Source of the DNA: Rhynchopus sp. YZ270_cl-10
Lineage: Eukaryota; Euglenozoa; Diplonemea; Diplonemida; Diplonemidae
Reading direction: 5' to 3'
Assembly (NCBI GenBank): GCA_964035575.1
Contig: OZ037918.1
Location: forward strand, 930,001-994,000
Length of the DNA stretch: 64,000 nt
Shown piece after piece: positions 9,852 through 19,836 of the stretch. How positions within the stretch are numbered: position 1 is the first letter of the stretch; every line of letters starts with the position of its first letter. The position numbers and the translations under genes are program-made. The notes under the pieces are model-generated. The model was not told the DNA's origin. It did not search any database and was given only the letters and a program-made list of their open reading frames with translations.

Positions 9852-10517
9852 ATGAAGGGATCTGCAGATGAGAGTTCGGTGAACGGTAGTGAGGCCCCTT
9901 TGGACATTACGAAGGAACCGCCGTGTACACACAACTGTTGGTCACGGTCGAGGAGGAGGAGAAGCATGCCTGGTGCGCGCCTCCGTTGTCTGGTGTGTCG
10001 TGCACTGTGGGTGACGGTGCTCACATCGCATACCAAATGTGTGAAATTCTATGTCGGACGATGTGACGGAGCCTGCGGGAAACCCCACATCATGGCTAGG
10101 GGTACCGTTCCACGTGGATTGGAGGCGACACAAAAGGAGGTTCTGTTGAGGTGTCGCCGCTCTCTGCGTGAGGTCGTTCAAGGCAGGCAGCATGCAGAAC
10201 AGCTAGGGAACGTTCTGCAGACAATGGAGCTGTGTGCAACCTCTGAAGCCTCATCGGAAGCACGGTGTTCAGAGGTGAGCGCAGGGGTGTTGCTGACGGA
10301 GGAAGAAAGGGGCAGCGCTGATGGAGGTAGCGTCCACAGCGGTGTTGCAGCGCACCGAAGGGAAGGGGGAGATGCAGGGTGCGAGAGTGCAGGGGGGCTG
10401 CATGTGCACGGTGCTGATGCCGGGAGGGAGGGGGTCACCCCTGCAGTGCACACAACCAGGTTTCGCTTTGATCCGTACATGGGAACGCCGATTGTGGTGG
10501 TGCGCAACAGGGATTGA
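9852..10517 (+). CDS. Small protein with CCCH-like zinc finger
   Basis: 221 residues from the ATG at 9852. An in-frame upstream extension exists but is translated pyrimidine spacer. Residues 25-79 hold the Cys/His ligands: C25, H27 and C29 before a Trp, a CLVC pair (C46, C49), then C63-x7-C71-x3-C75-x3-H79. The last set is a CCCH-type finger with shortened spacing, following a ribbon-like half. CCCH fingers usually bind RNA. I recall similar arrangements (CxHxxW, then CxxC, then CCCH) in uncharacterised protist proteins. The rest is Glu/Gly/Ser-rich, and a conserved-looking end, RFDPYMGTPIVVV, closes the protein. The role is unknown. Confidence 0.6.
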   Translation: MKGSADESSVNGSEAPLDITKEPPCTHNCWSRSRRRRSMPGARLRCLVCRALWVTVLTSHTKCVKFYVGRCDGACGKPHIMARGTVPRGLEATQKEVLLRCRRSLREVVQGRQHAEQLGNVLQTMELCATSEASSEARCSEVSAGVLLTEEERGSADGGSVHSGVAAHRREGGDAGCESAGGLHVHGADAGREGVTPAVHTTRFRFDPYMGTPIVVVRNRD

Positions 10518-11192
10518 AGAGAGGGGGAGAGGAAACTTCTAAACATTTTTTTTTTCTTTGAAAGTATATGAATTTGTTTCTTTGGTGTTCTGGTCGCACA
10601 CCAAAAGGTTTTTTGTATTTCATCATTTTTTTTTTTTTTAAATACCGCGTGGAGGCAGTCCCAGAGCGTTTAGCTTTTTTGAAAAGGTGCGATGTCAACC
10701 TCGAAAATGGATGTAGGACTGGATAGTTTGTCTCTTTTCTGTCTTATTTTGAAAACTCAAGTACTCGAACACCCCATTTCCCCCCCCTCCAAAAAAAAAA
10801 AATTTTTTTTTTTTGGGGCATCGAGTACTAGAGTACCCCGAGTGGCCAGGTATTTCAGTTTCAAAGACTCGAAATGTCTAGTACTTTGAACGAAAATAAA
10901 TAGACCCAAACATACACCCAAATTTTCAAGCCCCCCCCGTATGGTGTGCAGTGTAATCAAAATTTTAAAAAGCCAAAGGCGTTTGTCCCCCTCCCCCCCT
11001 CTACCCCCCTTTTTCACCTATCTCATCCACCTTTTAAATAAAAGGTTGGTGTAAATGTGTTTTGGCTTCATTTTTTTTTTTTCTCTTTTGTCAGTTCATC
11101 TTTTCTTTTTTTGGGTGGACCTATGCACAGAGAGGCTAAGGTTCCTTGTTACCAAAACTTTTCTATATTTCGTTTTTTTATTTTATTTCAAA

Positions 11193-11221
11193 ATGTGTGT
11201 GCACAAGAGGCACGTTTATCT
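11193..11221 (+). repeat. Module E hairpin
   Basis: Inner stem GTGC (11199-11202) with GCAC (11210-11213) around the loop ACAAGAG, then GTT and TATCT. This differs by one base from the usual loop. Confidence 0.6.
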
Positions 11222-11539
11222 TACTTTGTTATGCCTTTTTCTTTTCTCTGGTTGAGTTGTTCTTCAGAAACCTCTAAAGCGTTTATTAGAATGTATGGTG
11301 GTCGAAAAATTGAAAAAAAAAAGGAGGGAAAAAAGTGAAGCGTGGTGTTGTTGGGGAAAAGGGCAGTGGCGCAGGAGTCCTGTTCGCAAGATGCAGAAAT
11401 ATCCTTATCCAAGCCCGCAACCCAAAAAAAAAGTGGAGATTTGCACAAAACTGTGGCAACACAACCGAGGCAACTTCACCACTCCAACAATTTTATCAAA
11501 AAAAAGAGTCGGACATATGATTGTCGAAACTACAAAAAA

Positions 11540-11570
<31 letters not shown>

Positions 11571-11729
11571 GTGATTTTTTGTCGGGTAAGCAGGAAGAGG
11601 TTAACAAATTGTCCTCTAAAAACCGATCCCTGTTTTGACAGCTTTTTCTGTGCTAAAAAAAAATGAGATTTTTTTGTTTGGTTGGTTAAAAAAAACATTA
11701 CCCCCCAACTGAAAATGCGCCATCTAAAT

Positions 11730-11778
11730 GGTCTTATAGCACAGTGTGTTGGACGCTGGTCTTGCACCGAAATGACAG
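11730..11778 (+). repeat. tRNA-like segment (possible SINE head)
   Basis: TATAGCACAGTGTGTTGG resembles a Pol III A box, and GCTGGTCTTGCACC resembles an anticodon arm. A related segment, TGTCTTGGTCTTGCATCG, lies at about 49787-49818. No full cloverleaf can be folded, so I do not call a tRNA gene. Confidence 0.35.
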
Positions 11779-12892
11779 ATTTTTTTTTGTTTAGTTTTGT
11801 TCAGAAGATAAAACCTTGAACAAGAGAAGCTCAGGTTTATCTTTACAAGACATCGTTTTCTCCATTTGCATTTTCAACTTCTCTTTTTCTTCTTCTTCTT
11901 TTCTTCTTTTATTTCTTTCTGCCGTACGAAATAAATAGTGACATGAGGGCAATTACGACTCAACCTGGGGGGTTTTTTTTTCCTTCTTTTCTTTTTCTAT
12001 TTTAATATTTTTCTCTTCTCCTCTCTCTCAATCCCCAGAAAGGCTGTCAACAGCCCAACCGTTTCCCCGTCCCCCCCTTTGCCCCAGATTGTATTAAAAA
12101 AAATGAAACAAAACTCCTTGGGGCTACAGTTGAGTACATGACTGTGATTGGGCGATAGAAAAAAAATTGTAAAAAAAAAAAATGGCATGTTGTATTGCTC
12201 ATGCTAAAAACCAGAGCCTGTTTGGATTAATGGCCCGTTTTAAGGGTGGGTTTGAAAAATGCGTTAAAAAAATGACCGGGTTTTTTTTTATCTGCTTAGA
12301 AAACGCCTCTCCATCTGGTTCATCTGTTTCCGTTTCGTGACAAAGGACACTCTTATTTTGACCCTCCCCAAAAAAATAAATGAAAAACAAAAGCTATACC
12401 TTCCGTAAAAGGGCTTCGGCCGACGTTGAGTACAGATCTTTTATACTAGAAAAGTGTAAACTGATTTGTTTATTCAGCAAAAAACAAAAAGTATGATTCC
12501 TTCAATGCTGTATACACAGACCTACTTCGGGTGGACGATTTGCCGAAAGGGAGAAAAAAACAGCCACACAAACTGTGAGTACAGTGGTTAAAGAAATGTT
12601 AAGCCTAAGGAGGGAGTGAAAAAATCGGTAAACGAATGTGATCAAACGCGAAGTGTGTGAGACTTAGATTCACCGATAAATTTTCTTTTTTTTTGTGCCT
12701 GCCTTGCGTCCCAGAGGCGTTTGCCACTCAACTTCACTTTCTTCTTTGACCTGTAACACCCAACCTGTACCTTCTTTGAGGGCCTTTGTCATAAAAGCTG
12801 CTCTGAAGGGATGGACGACCTACGTCTAGACCTTCTGTAGTACAAACGACTGAGGCTAACATTGAGTACAGAAACCCTAGTATACCTAAGGG

Positions 12893-13704
12893 CAATTACG
12901 CAGGGTATTAGCTTGGTACTCAGAATTAGGTTCAAAAACCTAATTCTGAAATTTTTCGGGGGAAAAAAAATATATATATAGATTTGGATTTCGGGGGGGG
13001 GGGAAATATGGGGGAAAGAACCGTGGTTGAACCACGGGAGTACGCAGTACCCTTGGGAACTGGGTTGCTGACCGCACCATCCAGGCTGTACCTTAAAATT
13101 TTTTTGCCTGCGGCGCCATTTTTCCTTTTTTGCTCCGCAAAAAAGGGTTCGTTGAGCTCCATTTGACGGACGGAGCTTGAACCCAACTATGAGTGAGAAA
13201 AAAGATGTGGCGAAAAGAATAAAAGTAGCGTACCGTGCGCCTGCGGCGCAAGCTTTCACACCCTTCCCATGACATTGTTTGCCTGTAAAATAGTGCAATT
13301 TTAAAGCGCGATTTTAGAAATGTTGCATACCGTGGCTTCGCCAGGAACCTTTGGGTGCCATGGCCACCGTTTCTTGTAAATGTATTGAGGTTACCGACAA
13401 TAAGGCTGACACCCACTACGGATTGCGGATCACCAGTGGCTGAAAGCTACCAAGGTTGCACAGAGGAGGGGAGGCTTTTCCGCAGGGTTGGGGTGGTGTA
13501 GGTTTGCCGTGGTCACAAAATACCGAGAAAATTTTTCGCTTCGTTTCCCCCACAGAAAAAAATGACTGCCTCACACAAAACCACCTTTTTGGTGGGGGCT
13601 AGGGGGGCTATATAATACCCTGCTATAACCCCACCAAAAAAAAAAAATTCAAAAAACCTAATTCTGGAAAAAATCCAAAATCCAAGCTTATACCCTGAAT
13701 TACG
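12893..13704. mobile_element. 0.8-kb element with imperfect terminal inverted repeats
   Basis: The left end (about 12893-12940) and right end (about 13650-13704) share CAGGGTAT-AGCTTGG and AGAATTAGGTT in inverted order. Interior bases 13017-13155 match, in reverse complement, 60583-60715 in the BuGZ intron, including GGCGCCGCAGGCAAAAAA and GTGCGGTCAGCAACCCAGTT. It is non-coding; the open minus frames across it look like chance. Confidence 0.6.
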
Positions 13705-15975
13705 TCAACAAAAAAAAAAAAATTCCGTCCTCGAAAAAAAAAAATCAATCATTTTAATGCCTTTCTTCACAAACAAAAAAACCCATTCAGTACATACCCT
13801 AGGTCCCCCAATGCGGTGTCCTAAGGGGATTTGTCGAGACAACAAAATATTTCATCATACATTTTTCTCCATTATTGTGCATCTTTGGAAATGCAGTTGA
13901 GAGGTGAGGGGCATGTGTTGTTATCGGGGATGTTCAAGGGAGTTTCGTGGATATAAAAAAATGTTTTTTTTTTTTTTTGTAAATCTTCAGTCCAAACGTT
14001 TACGATGAATCTACGAATTTTTCTGCTTTTTTTTCTCTTCTTCTCCTTTTCATAAAAGAACACAAACGATTTTTTTTGACACATGTCCCCATCCCCATCT
14101 CGCCTAATGGTGCTCTAGCTAAAAACACAGCAAACAAAAAGTAAATTGAAAGTATTGTCTTTATCATTTTTGAGGGGGGTTCGAGAACCCTGTAGCTGAC
14201 ACTATTCAATAAAAAAAAAATCGTGAGTGAACATGGAAAGTGGATATTTTGCACAACTGTGGCAACACAACGAGGCAACTGCACACTACACCAACAATTT
14301 ATGAGAAAAAAAAAGTAGTACAAAGGCTTCGGCCAACATTGAGTACAGACCCGAATTCTCCCACCTGGTGGGATTCCTCGGCGATTGTCGACACAACAAA
14401 AAAAAAAAAAACAAAATCTTTTCCCCCTTTCTTTTGATAAAAGATTGTAGTGAGGCCCCTTGGTTCACATCCACCCCAACCCATTTTCTTTCGATGCGTG
14501 CGTAACGAGAGGAAGAATTTTGTTTGGTTTTTTTTTTTTTTTTTTTTTTTTTTGATTCACTCTATTATTTTGCCACATTCCCTTCCAGTGCCATGCCAGT
14601 TTATCATTTATGTTGTCCTGAAATAATAATGACAAAAATATTTAAAATCCTTCAAAATAACCGCTGGAATCTGCAATTTTGACAGGACCGTAGCTACAGG
14701 TATATATTCCCTTTCCTTGCCAATCAACTATTTCCCCATCACACCCCTTGTGCAGGGAAGTATGCATAATATGGTATTCATCTTGCAAATATCCTTTATT
14801 TTTATTATTTTTAAAATTGCGCTTTCACCCGGGGGGTAGCATTTATGAGTCAGGTGTGCCTGCATTAATTGCTACCTTTTCAATTGTTTTTTTGTTTTTT
14901 TTTTTTTTGTTAAATACCAAGGACGAGATCTATCCTGTAGTTGTAATATTATCTTAAGTTTATACCAAGCATTGGCAAGAGGGAAATGGAAGTGACGGAA
15001 GGTGCCTGCAAAAATGTCTTTTTGTCATTCAGTACACCCTCTTCTTTTTCTGTTGTAATTTTCTTTTTATTCATTTTCAATGATTTTGTCATAGCCTGAA
15101 GTCTGGGCGGCGTGTACTGCATTCTGCTACACTGCACACGACACACGACCTACATCATATTCTGTCGTGGAAGTCTGCCCAAGACCGTCAGCACGTCGCT
15201 GCTGAAGCCCTTGCGCAACTCCCCCGGGCGGTCCTATACATTGTCAAACACAGCTTCCATTTTTTTTTGAATTTTTCAATGTCTCTGGTGCCTCACAAAA
15301 ACCCCCCAACCCTGTCTAAAAACCTATTTTTTTGACCTCATTTGTCCACATATTTTTTACTCTTTCTTTAGGTACACTGTCACGAGAGGGCTTTGTATGT
15401 ATGGCCAACTTTTCCTCTCTCCCCACCATCCCCCCCCTATAAACGAAATGGATGTCGTCAACTGCGTGGTTTCTCCACCCGCAGTGCACTGAGCCCCCCT
15501 CTTTTCTCTCCCCTCCCCCGGTTCGATACCCCCCCGCAAGATCAGTGCTTGCCTGCTTCCAACATATTTTTCTCTCTCTTTTTATTAAAGATGCGTGTAG
15601 GCACATTCGTCTTTTCTTTTAGTTTAGTTTTGTTTTGATGTATACTTTTCTCTTCTCTTGATTAGGAAGTATATAGAACGATTTGTGTAATCCTCTTTTT
15701 GTTATACACCGTTTTTTTTTCGCGCCCCAGATGCGGTTTTGGGGATTTCCCGACGCAGTGAAGTAAACGACTTGATATTGTGTCTCGCAATGGTGAAAAC
15801 CAGAAGTAAACCCACAAAGTCAAGTCATTTTCACTTCACTCGTGTTTTTCATGTTGTCGGGAGGTGGGGGTTTTGGCCCCCGAGCAGCTATACGTTTTTC
15901 ATCCAATCTATTGTTATTTTGTAACAATAAATGGAAAAACGAGCCTTCCCAAACGCTTTTTCCCGCGGATTTTTT
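13705..15975. other. Gene-free spacer with short repeats
   Basis: No gene is supported. It contains the second GTGGCAACACAAC repeat and an adjoining GAGTACAGAC repeat (14249-14400), module B (14818-14876), module A (15369-15412), a degenerate module E (15588-15618) and a short inverted-repeat unit (15751-15844) with GTGAAGTAAA arms. Confidence 0.55.
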
Positions 15976-16990
15976 TCCCTTCCCCCTTAGGGGGAGGCAA
16001 AAAGCCGTTTTTGAGTGAAATTTTTTGAGTTATGATACCACAGAGGCTCCAAACACGAAATCTCTGGCGAATATGGATTTTTTGGGGCTCAGGAGGGTGG
16101 TTTACCTGGTCACAGGCCTCCAAATGCGCCCAGAAACATGAAAAATATGAAAAATTGACTGGTTTTTCGGGGTTTTCGCACTTCGGGAAAGACGATTTTT
16201 TTACCTAAAAATGAGATTTTGGCCCCGAACAGAGCGTCTAGAGTGTGAAAAACAGATGTATTTGAAAAGATTCGATACTTTCGGGGTGATTTTGGGTATT
16301 TGTTCACTATCTGATGTCCGTTTTTTGATATTTTTTCAAAAAAAGGGTGAAAAAACGCTGTCCGGGTGCTTGCAATAGCCGTGACTGTTGCAAAAGTGAA
16401 TTTTTCTGTGTTTTTTGGGGTCATTTCTGGGGGTACAGAGAGAGTTTTGGGTCCGAAATTCGGTGAAAATGTGGTAGGAGGTTGGTAAATGGGGGTGCTC
16501 TGGGTGGTCAGACCACCCAGCAGTGGTCAGAAAGTGGCCCAACGGGTTTGAGGAATGGTGCGCGCGCGGTAAACAGGACGATAACAGGACGATTTTTTGA
16601 CCTAAAAATGAGGTTTTGGCCCCGAACAGAGCGTCTAGAGTGTGAAAAACAGATGTATTTGAAAAGATTCGATACTTTTGGGGTGATTTTGGGTATTTGT
16701 TCACTATTTGATGTCCGTTTTTTGATATTTTTTTCGAAAAATGGGTGAAAAAACGCTGTTTTCCCAAAAATGCAAAAAGTGCGAAAACCCCGAAAAACCA
16801 GTCAATTTTTCATATTTTTCATGTTTCTGGGCGCATTTGGAGGCCTGTGACCAGGTAAACCACCCTCCTGAGCCCCAAAAAATCTATATTCGCCAGAGAT
16901 TTCGTGTTTGGAGCCTCTGTGAGCTCGGATTTCAATTTATTTCACTAAAACCGCCTTTTTGCCACCCCCTACCCTTCCCCCTTTTTTTTG
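15976..16990. mobile_element. 1-kb foldback element with about 200-bp inverted arms
   Basis: Left arm about 15976-16190 and right arm about 16770-16990 are long inverted copies sharing GGAGGCCTGTGACCAGGTAA and TTCGTGTTTGGAGCCTCTGT. Inside each arm lies a direct repeat of about 170 bases (16190-16360 and 16593-16760), recognisable by CCCCGAACAGAGCGTCTAGA. The centre is unique and AT-moderate. The open frames across it follow from the repeats. It is a foldback or non-autonomous DNA element. No target duplication is clear. Confidence 0.75.
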
Positions 16991-17237
16991 TTTCAAAACG
17001 ATTACCTAGGGTTTAGTGCAAGCACTTGACCCTTGGTACTGCCTCTGACGATAGTTTTCTTGTTGTTCCACGTGGCGGGGGTTCCACACCCACTCAAGAC
17101 AGTAAACGACAGTTTCCCTGTTCTTGATTCGAGGGGGGGCTACACAGACAGCACACATCGCTCCCCCTCTATGTCTAAGTAGAGCCTTGTTGGGTGGCTC
17201 CCTGGCCTGACTTTTGGAACCCCCCCCCGCTTTATTT

Positions 17238-17268
17238 AGATCTGTGTGCACGAGAGGCACGTTCATCT
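17238..17268 (+). repeat. Module E hairpin, reference copy
   Basis: Outer stem AGAT (17238-17241) with ATCT (17265-17268); inner stem GTGC (17246-17249) with GCAC (17257-17260); loop ACGAGAG; 3' bulge GTT before CATCT. GACAAAG follows, like the TTACAAAG after other copies. Confidence 0.75.
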
Positions 17269-17315
17269 GACAAAGTTTTTTTAATTTTTTATCTTTTGCC
17301 CCTTTTTGCCCCTTA

Positions 17316-17421
17316 CAGTGGGGCGCTATATTACAGATGCGTTTTATTATGGGTAACTTAATTATGGGTAAATATTGGAGTTACCCAGAATTAGGCGCAC
17401 CCGTAATATAGCGTCCCACTG
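17316..17421. mobile_element. 106-bp MITE, TA duplication
   Basis: Ends CAGTGGGGCGCTATATTAC and its near-perfect complement, flanked by TA at 17314-17315 and 17422-17423. It is about 95 percent identical by eye, in reverse orientation, to 24833-24938, which is also 106 bases. It is non-coding. TA duplication and CAGTG termini suggest a Tc1/mariner or pogo relative. Confidence 0.85.
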
Positions 17422-17672
17422 TATCCACATCCCCTCATCCCCTCATCTGCTTTGAATTTAAAGTGCGTTTTTTTTTTCCACTTTGCCTATTACTCAAAGT
17501 CTCCCGCTCCCCGGGAACGCCCCTATTTTTTTTTCCTTCTCTGTGATGTATCGTTGTTGACCAGTCGGACACTTCGTACCTGAACTACCCTTTCCCCCCC
17601 TCCCTCCCCTCCCTCTATCTCCCCGTTGTTTTGAAGCAAAAGAGTTTATTTTTTCTACTTTTTTTCTGATCA

Positions 17673-17701
17673 AGGTGGCAAGGAGAGGCTTAGGTTCATC
17701 T
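17673..17701 (+). repeat. Module C hairpin (shortened inner stem)
   Basis: Outer AGGTG (17673-17677) pairs with CATCT (17697-17701). Inner AAG/CTT remains around GGAGAGG. It is followed closely by module D. Confidence 0.65.
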
Positions 17702-17735
17702 ATATATAAACCTTTCTTTTTCTTTTTGGAGAACC

Positions 17736-17780
17736 AGTGCCCCCCCTGCGTCTGCCGATGAACGGCGAGACGTTTGCACT
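17736..17780 (+). repeat. Module D hairpin, reference copy
   Basis: Three nested stems: AGTGC/GCACT (17736-17740 with 17776-17780), CGTC/GACG (17749-17752 with 17769-17772) and GCCG/CGGC (17754-17757 with 17763-17766). The loop is ATGAA and TTT is a 3' bulge before GCACT. TTCAACTTCT and a long T-run follow. Confidence 0.75.
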
Positions 17781-18046
17781 TTCAACTTCTCTTTTTTTTT
17801 TCTTTTTTTTTTTTTAAACACCGGTTGGTTGCAATATACGCTGCAATATTAGGAATAATCCTAACTGCATGCGTCCTGAGTATTTTTTTTTTTTTACAAA
17901 CTCTACCAATTTTTTTTTTTTCGACAAAAAAATATATTGGTGTGCTCTGCGGAGAAGGTTTGGGAAAAAGTGCAGTAACGTACTTTTTTGAACTGATGCA
18001 GTTTACATTCACGGTATGTCCACATATTTCTTTTTGAATAAGTAGT

Positions 18047-18220
18047 TGGTGCTCCTGAAATAAAAAATACCAAGTACGCAACAACTACGCACTAAGTACT
18101 CACTAAGTACGCAACAAGTACGCAATATAGGGTATTCCTGTATTTTTTTCTTCTTTTTCGTGCACAAAGTGCGCAACAAGTACGCAGCAAGTACGCAAAA
18201 TGGGGGTTTCAGGAGCACCA
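18047..18220. mobile_element. MITE with TGGTGCTCCTGAAA ends and 5-bp duplication
   Basis: Perfect 14-base inverted ends (18047-18060, 18207-18220), flanked by GTAGT on both sides (18042-18046, 18221-18225). The interior is mostly tandem AAGTACGCAAC units in both halves. A related right end lies at 38636-38689. Confidence 0.8.
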
Positions 18221-18959
18221 GTAGTGTTTACCGAAGCCCTGTCTGGGACCTATTGGTTTTGGTACTTTTCGGGAATACCAATAATTAATACCAATAAGTA
18301 TGCAAGAGGACAACGGTGGTGCCTACAATGGTTTCACTATGTCCAATACCCGCACTGTGTTGTTTGCAGTGTACATTCCTCTTCAATTCTGGTGTCGTGT
18401 GGCAGGTTAAAACAATCACAACAAAGATCATTTTCTAGTTTTGCGATGTTTTGTTTCAAATTCAAAAAAAAGCTGTATTCTTACTTGAATGGGTGACAAC
18501 AGGACACCAACAGGCCACAGGGCAAAAGCAGAAGAGAGAATGCACACCCTCCCACCCCGGTGCGAAATTCGGCGATTTGTCGACACAAACAACAATACCG
18601 GCATCGCCAAGCAACCAACCTTTTGCTCCCCCCCGAATAGACTTTATACTATTGAAAAAAAAAAACAAAATCACCCCCACCCCTCCCGAACCCAATCTGA
18701 AAAAAAACAAAATAGCCTTTCCCTCAGGTATGACCCTAAATCGTGCCCATTTTTTTTCCCAAGATTTTGCTGATATCATGTCGTACCATTTGCTCACCTC
18801 TTTTGGTGGTTTTTGCGATGGTGTGTTCCCTTCCCCGAGGACTACCCACGACTACCCACTTCGGGACAACGTTCTTGAAAGAGTGGAGGTGATCATCGTC
18901 CTCTTTTGCCCCGTGGGTTGTACATCCCACACCACAAGGCTGTATGGCGCCCCCCTTCA

Positions 18960-19560
18960 GCTCGTCTAAGCCTTCAGCAGTGCCAATTCCCTTGTGGGAA
19001 GGCCAGACAGGGCTTCAGGTCTTGGCTATCGATTGTGGAATGATTACATTAGACGCACAGTGTGCGGACATCCGTCCGTTCCCTTGACCCTCTTTTTGAG
19101 GGGTTGAAGATCTTTATGTGATCTAACAATACTCTGAGACTTGCAGATGACCCGCTGTGGCGTTGGTGTACAGTTGTGCCACATGCCTCCCTCTCGAGAG
19201 TAGGATGGGTTTCGCAGAAAGAACGCGTCTGCTCTGACTTTTCCTTCTTAGGAACAACAAGCAAGGTACTGACGGCATCTATCCGGCGTAATATCCGCCC
19301 CCGCCGCCATCTTCGATACAAAAGCAGCGACAGCGCTCCTCGCTTGATACTGTGCCCTGTGAAGCCCTGCATCTGCGGTAAGCTGCTCCACAGCGAGATT
19401 GGCAGTCGTCACGTGTGTCATGCGCACGAAGGGACGGAGCTTCAGGTCCGCAATCACCTCCGTGAACCCTGTTATCACTGCTATATCACACCTCTTTACA
19501 ATGATGCCGTTCACCGTCTCATTTTGTCACGTCTCCCCCTCTCTCGTCTCCAAAGGCGCC
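18960..19560 (-). pseudogene. Decayed coding fragment, possible retroelement reverse-transcriptase tail
   Basis: A GC-richer island in AT-rich spacer. The minus strand keeps an open stretch of about 88 codons (19514-19248) with a DIAVI...VIADLKL segment, then an Ala/Gln-rich helix and FVSKMAAGADITP. This pattern resembles the region after the reverse-transcriptase domain in some non-LTR elements, but the match is weak. It is broken, with at least a few breaks, and has no intact neighbours. It could instead be an unrelated dead gene. Confidence 0.35.
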
Positions 19561-19836
19561 AATCCACCCATTTCGGACCATTTTTCTTACCAACCTTTTT
19601 CTCAACACTCTCAGCACTCCACACCCCTCACAGGCCCAACATCGAGTACAGACCCCCCCCTCTGTAGGTTCCCTAGGTGATTGTCAGGACAACATCCCCT
19701 AAAAACCTTTTTTACCAACCCCCCCCTCCCCACAACGAGGGGGGGCGTTCAAAGTGACTAAGCAACGCGAGGCTTAGGGTCCTCTTAAAAGAACACCTTT
19801 TTTTTTTCTTTTTTTGGGGGGAAAATCTCTCCTAAA

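Larger units (their letters stand above)
10518..12892. other. Gene-free spacer with short repeats
   Basis: No gene is supported. It contains module C/E-like copies (11119-11160, 11191-11228, 11811-11850), a tRNA-like segment (11730-11778), and the first copy of a repeat with GTGGCAACACAAC (about 11442-11510; second copy about 14249-14313). A GAGTACAGA-containing repeat occurs at about 12413-12440 and 12852-12874. Module D lies at 12698-12746. The rest is A/T runs. Confidence 0.55.
16991..19836. other. Gene-free spacer with MITEs, modules and a decayed coding fragment
   Basis: Contains module E (17238-17268), a 106-bp MITE (17316-17421), module C (17673-17701), module D (17736-17780), a MITE with 5-bp duplication (18047-18220), a decayed minus-strand coding fragment (18960-19560), a GAGTACAGAC repeat (about 19641-19700) and module C (19751-19790) just before the SAPS gene. 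Confidence 0.6.

Noticed and set aside
11730-11778. tRNA gene
   Set aside because: Only A-box-like and anticodon-arm-like parts are present; no acceptor stem or T-arm completes a cloverleaf.
16336-16767. Minus-strand frame of 143 codons
   Set aside because: Lies in the foldback element; the two halves encode the same peptide because of the internal direct repeat.
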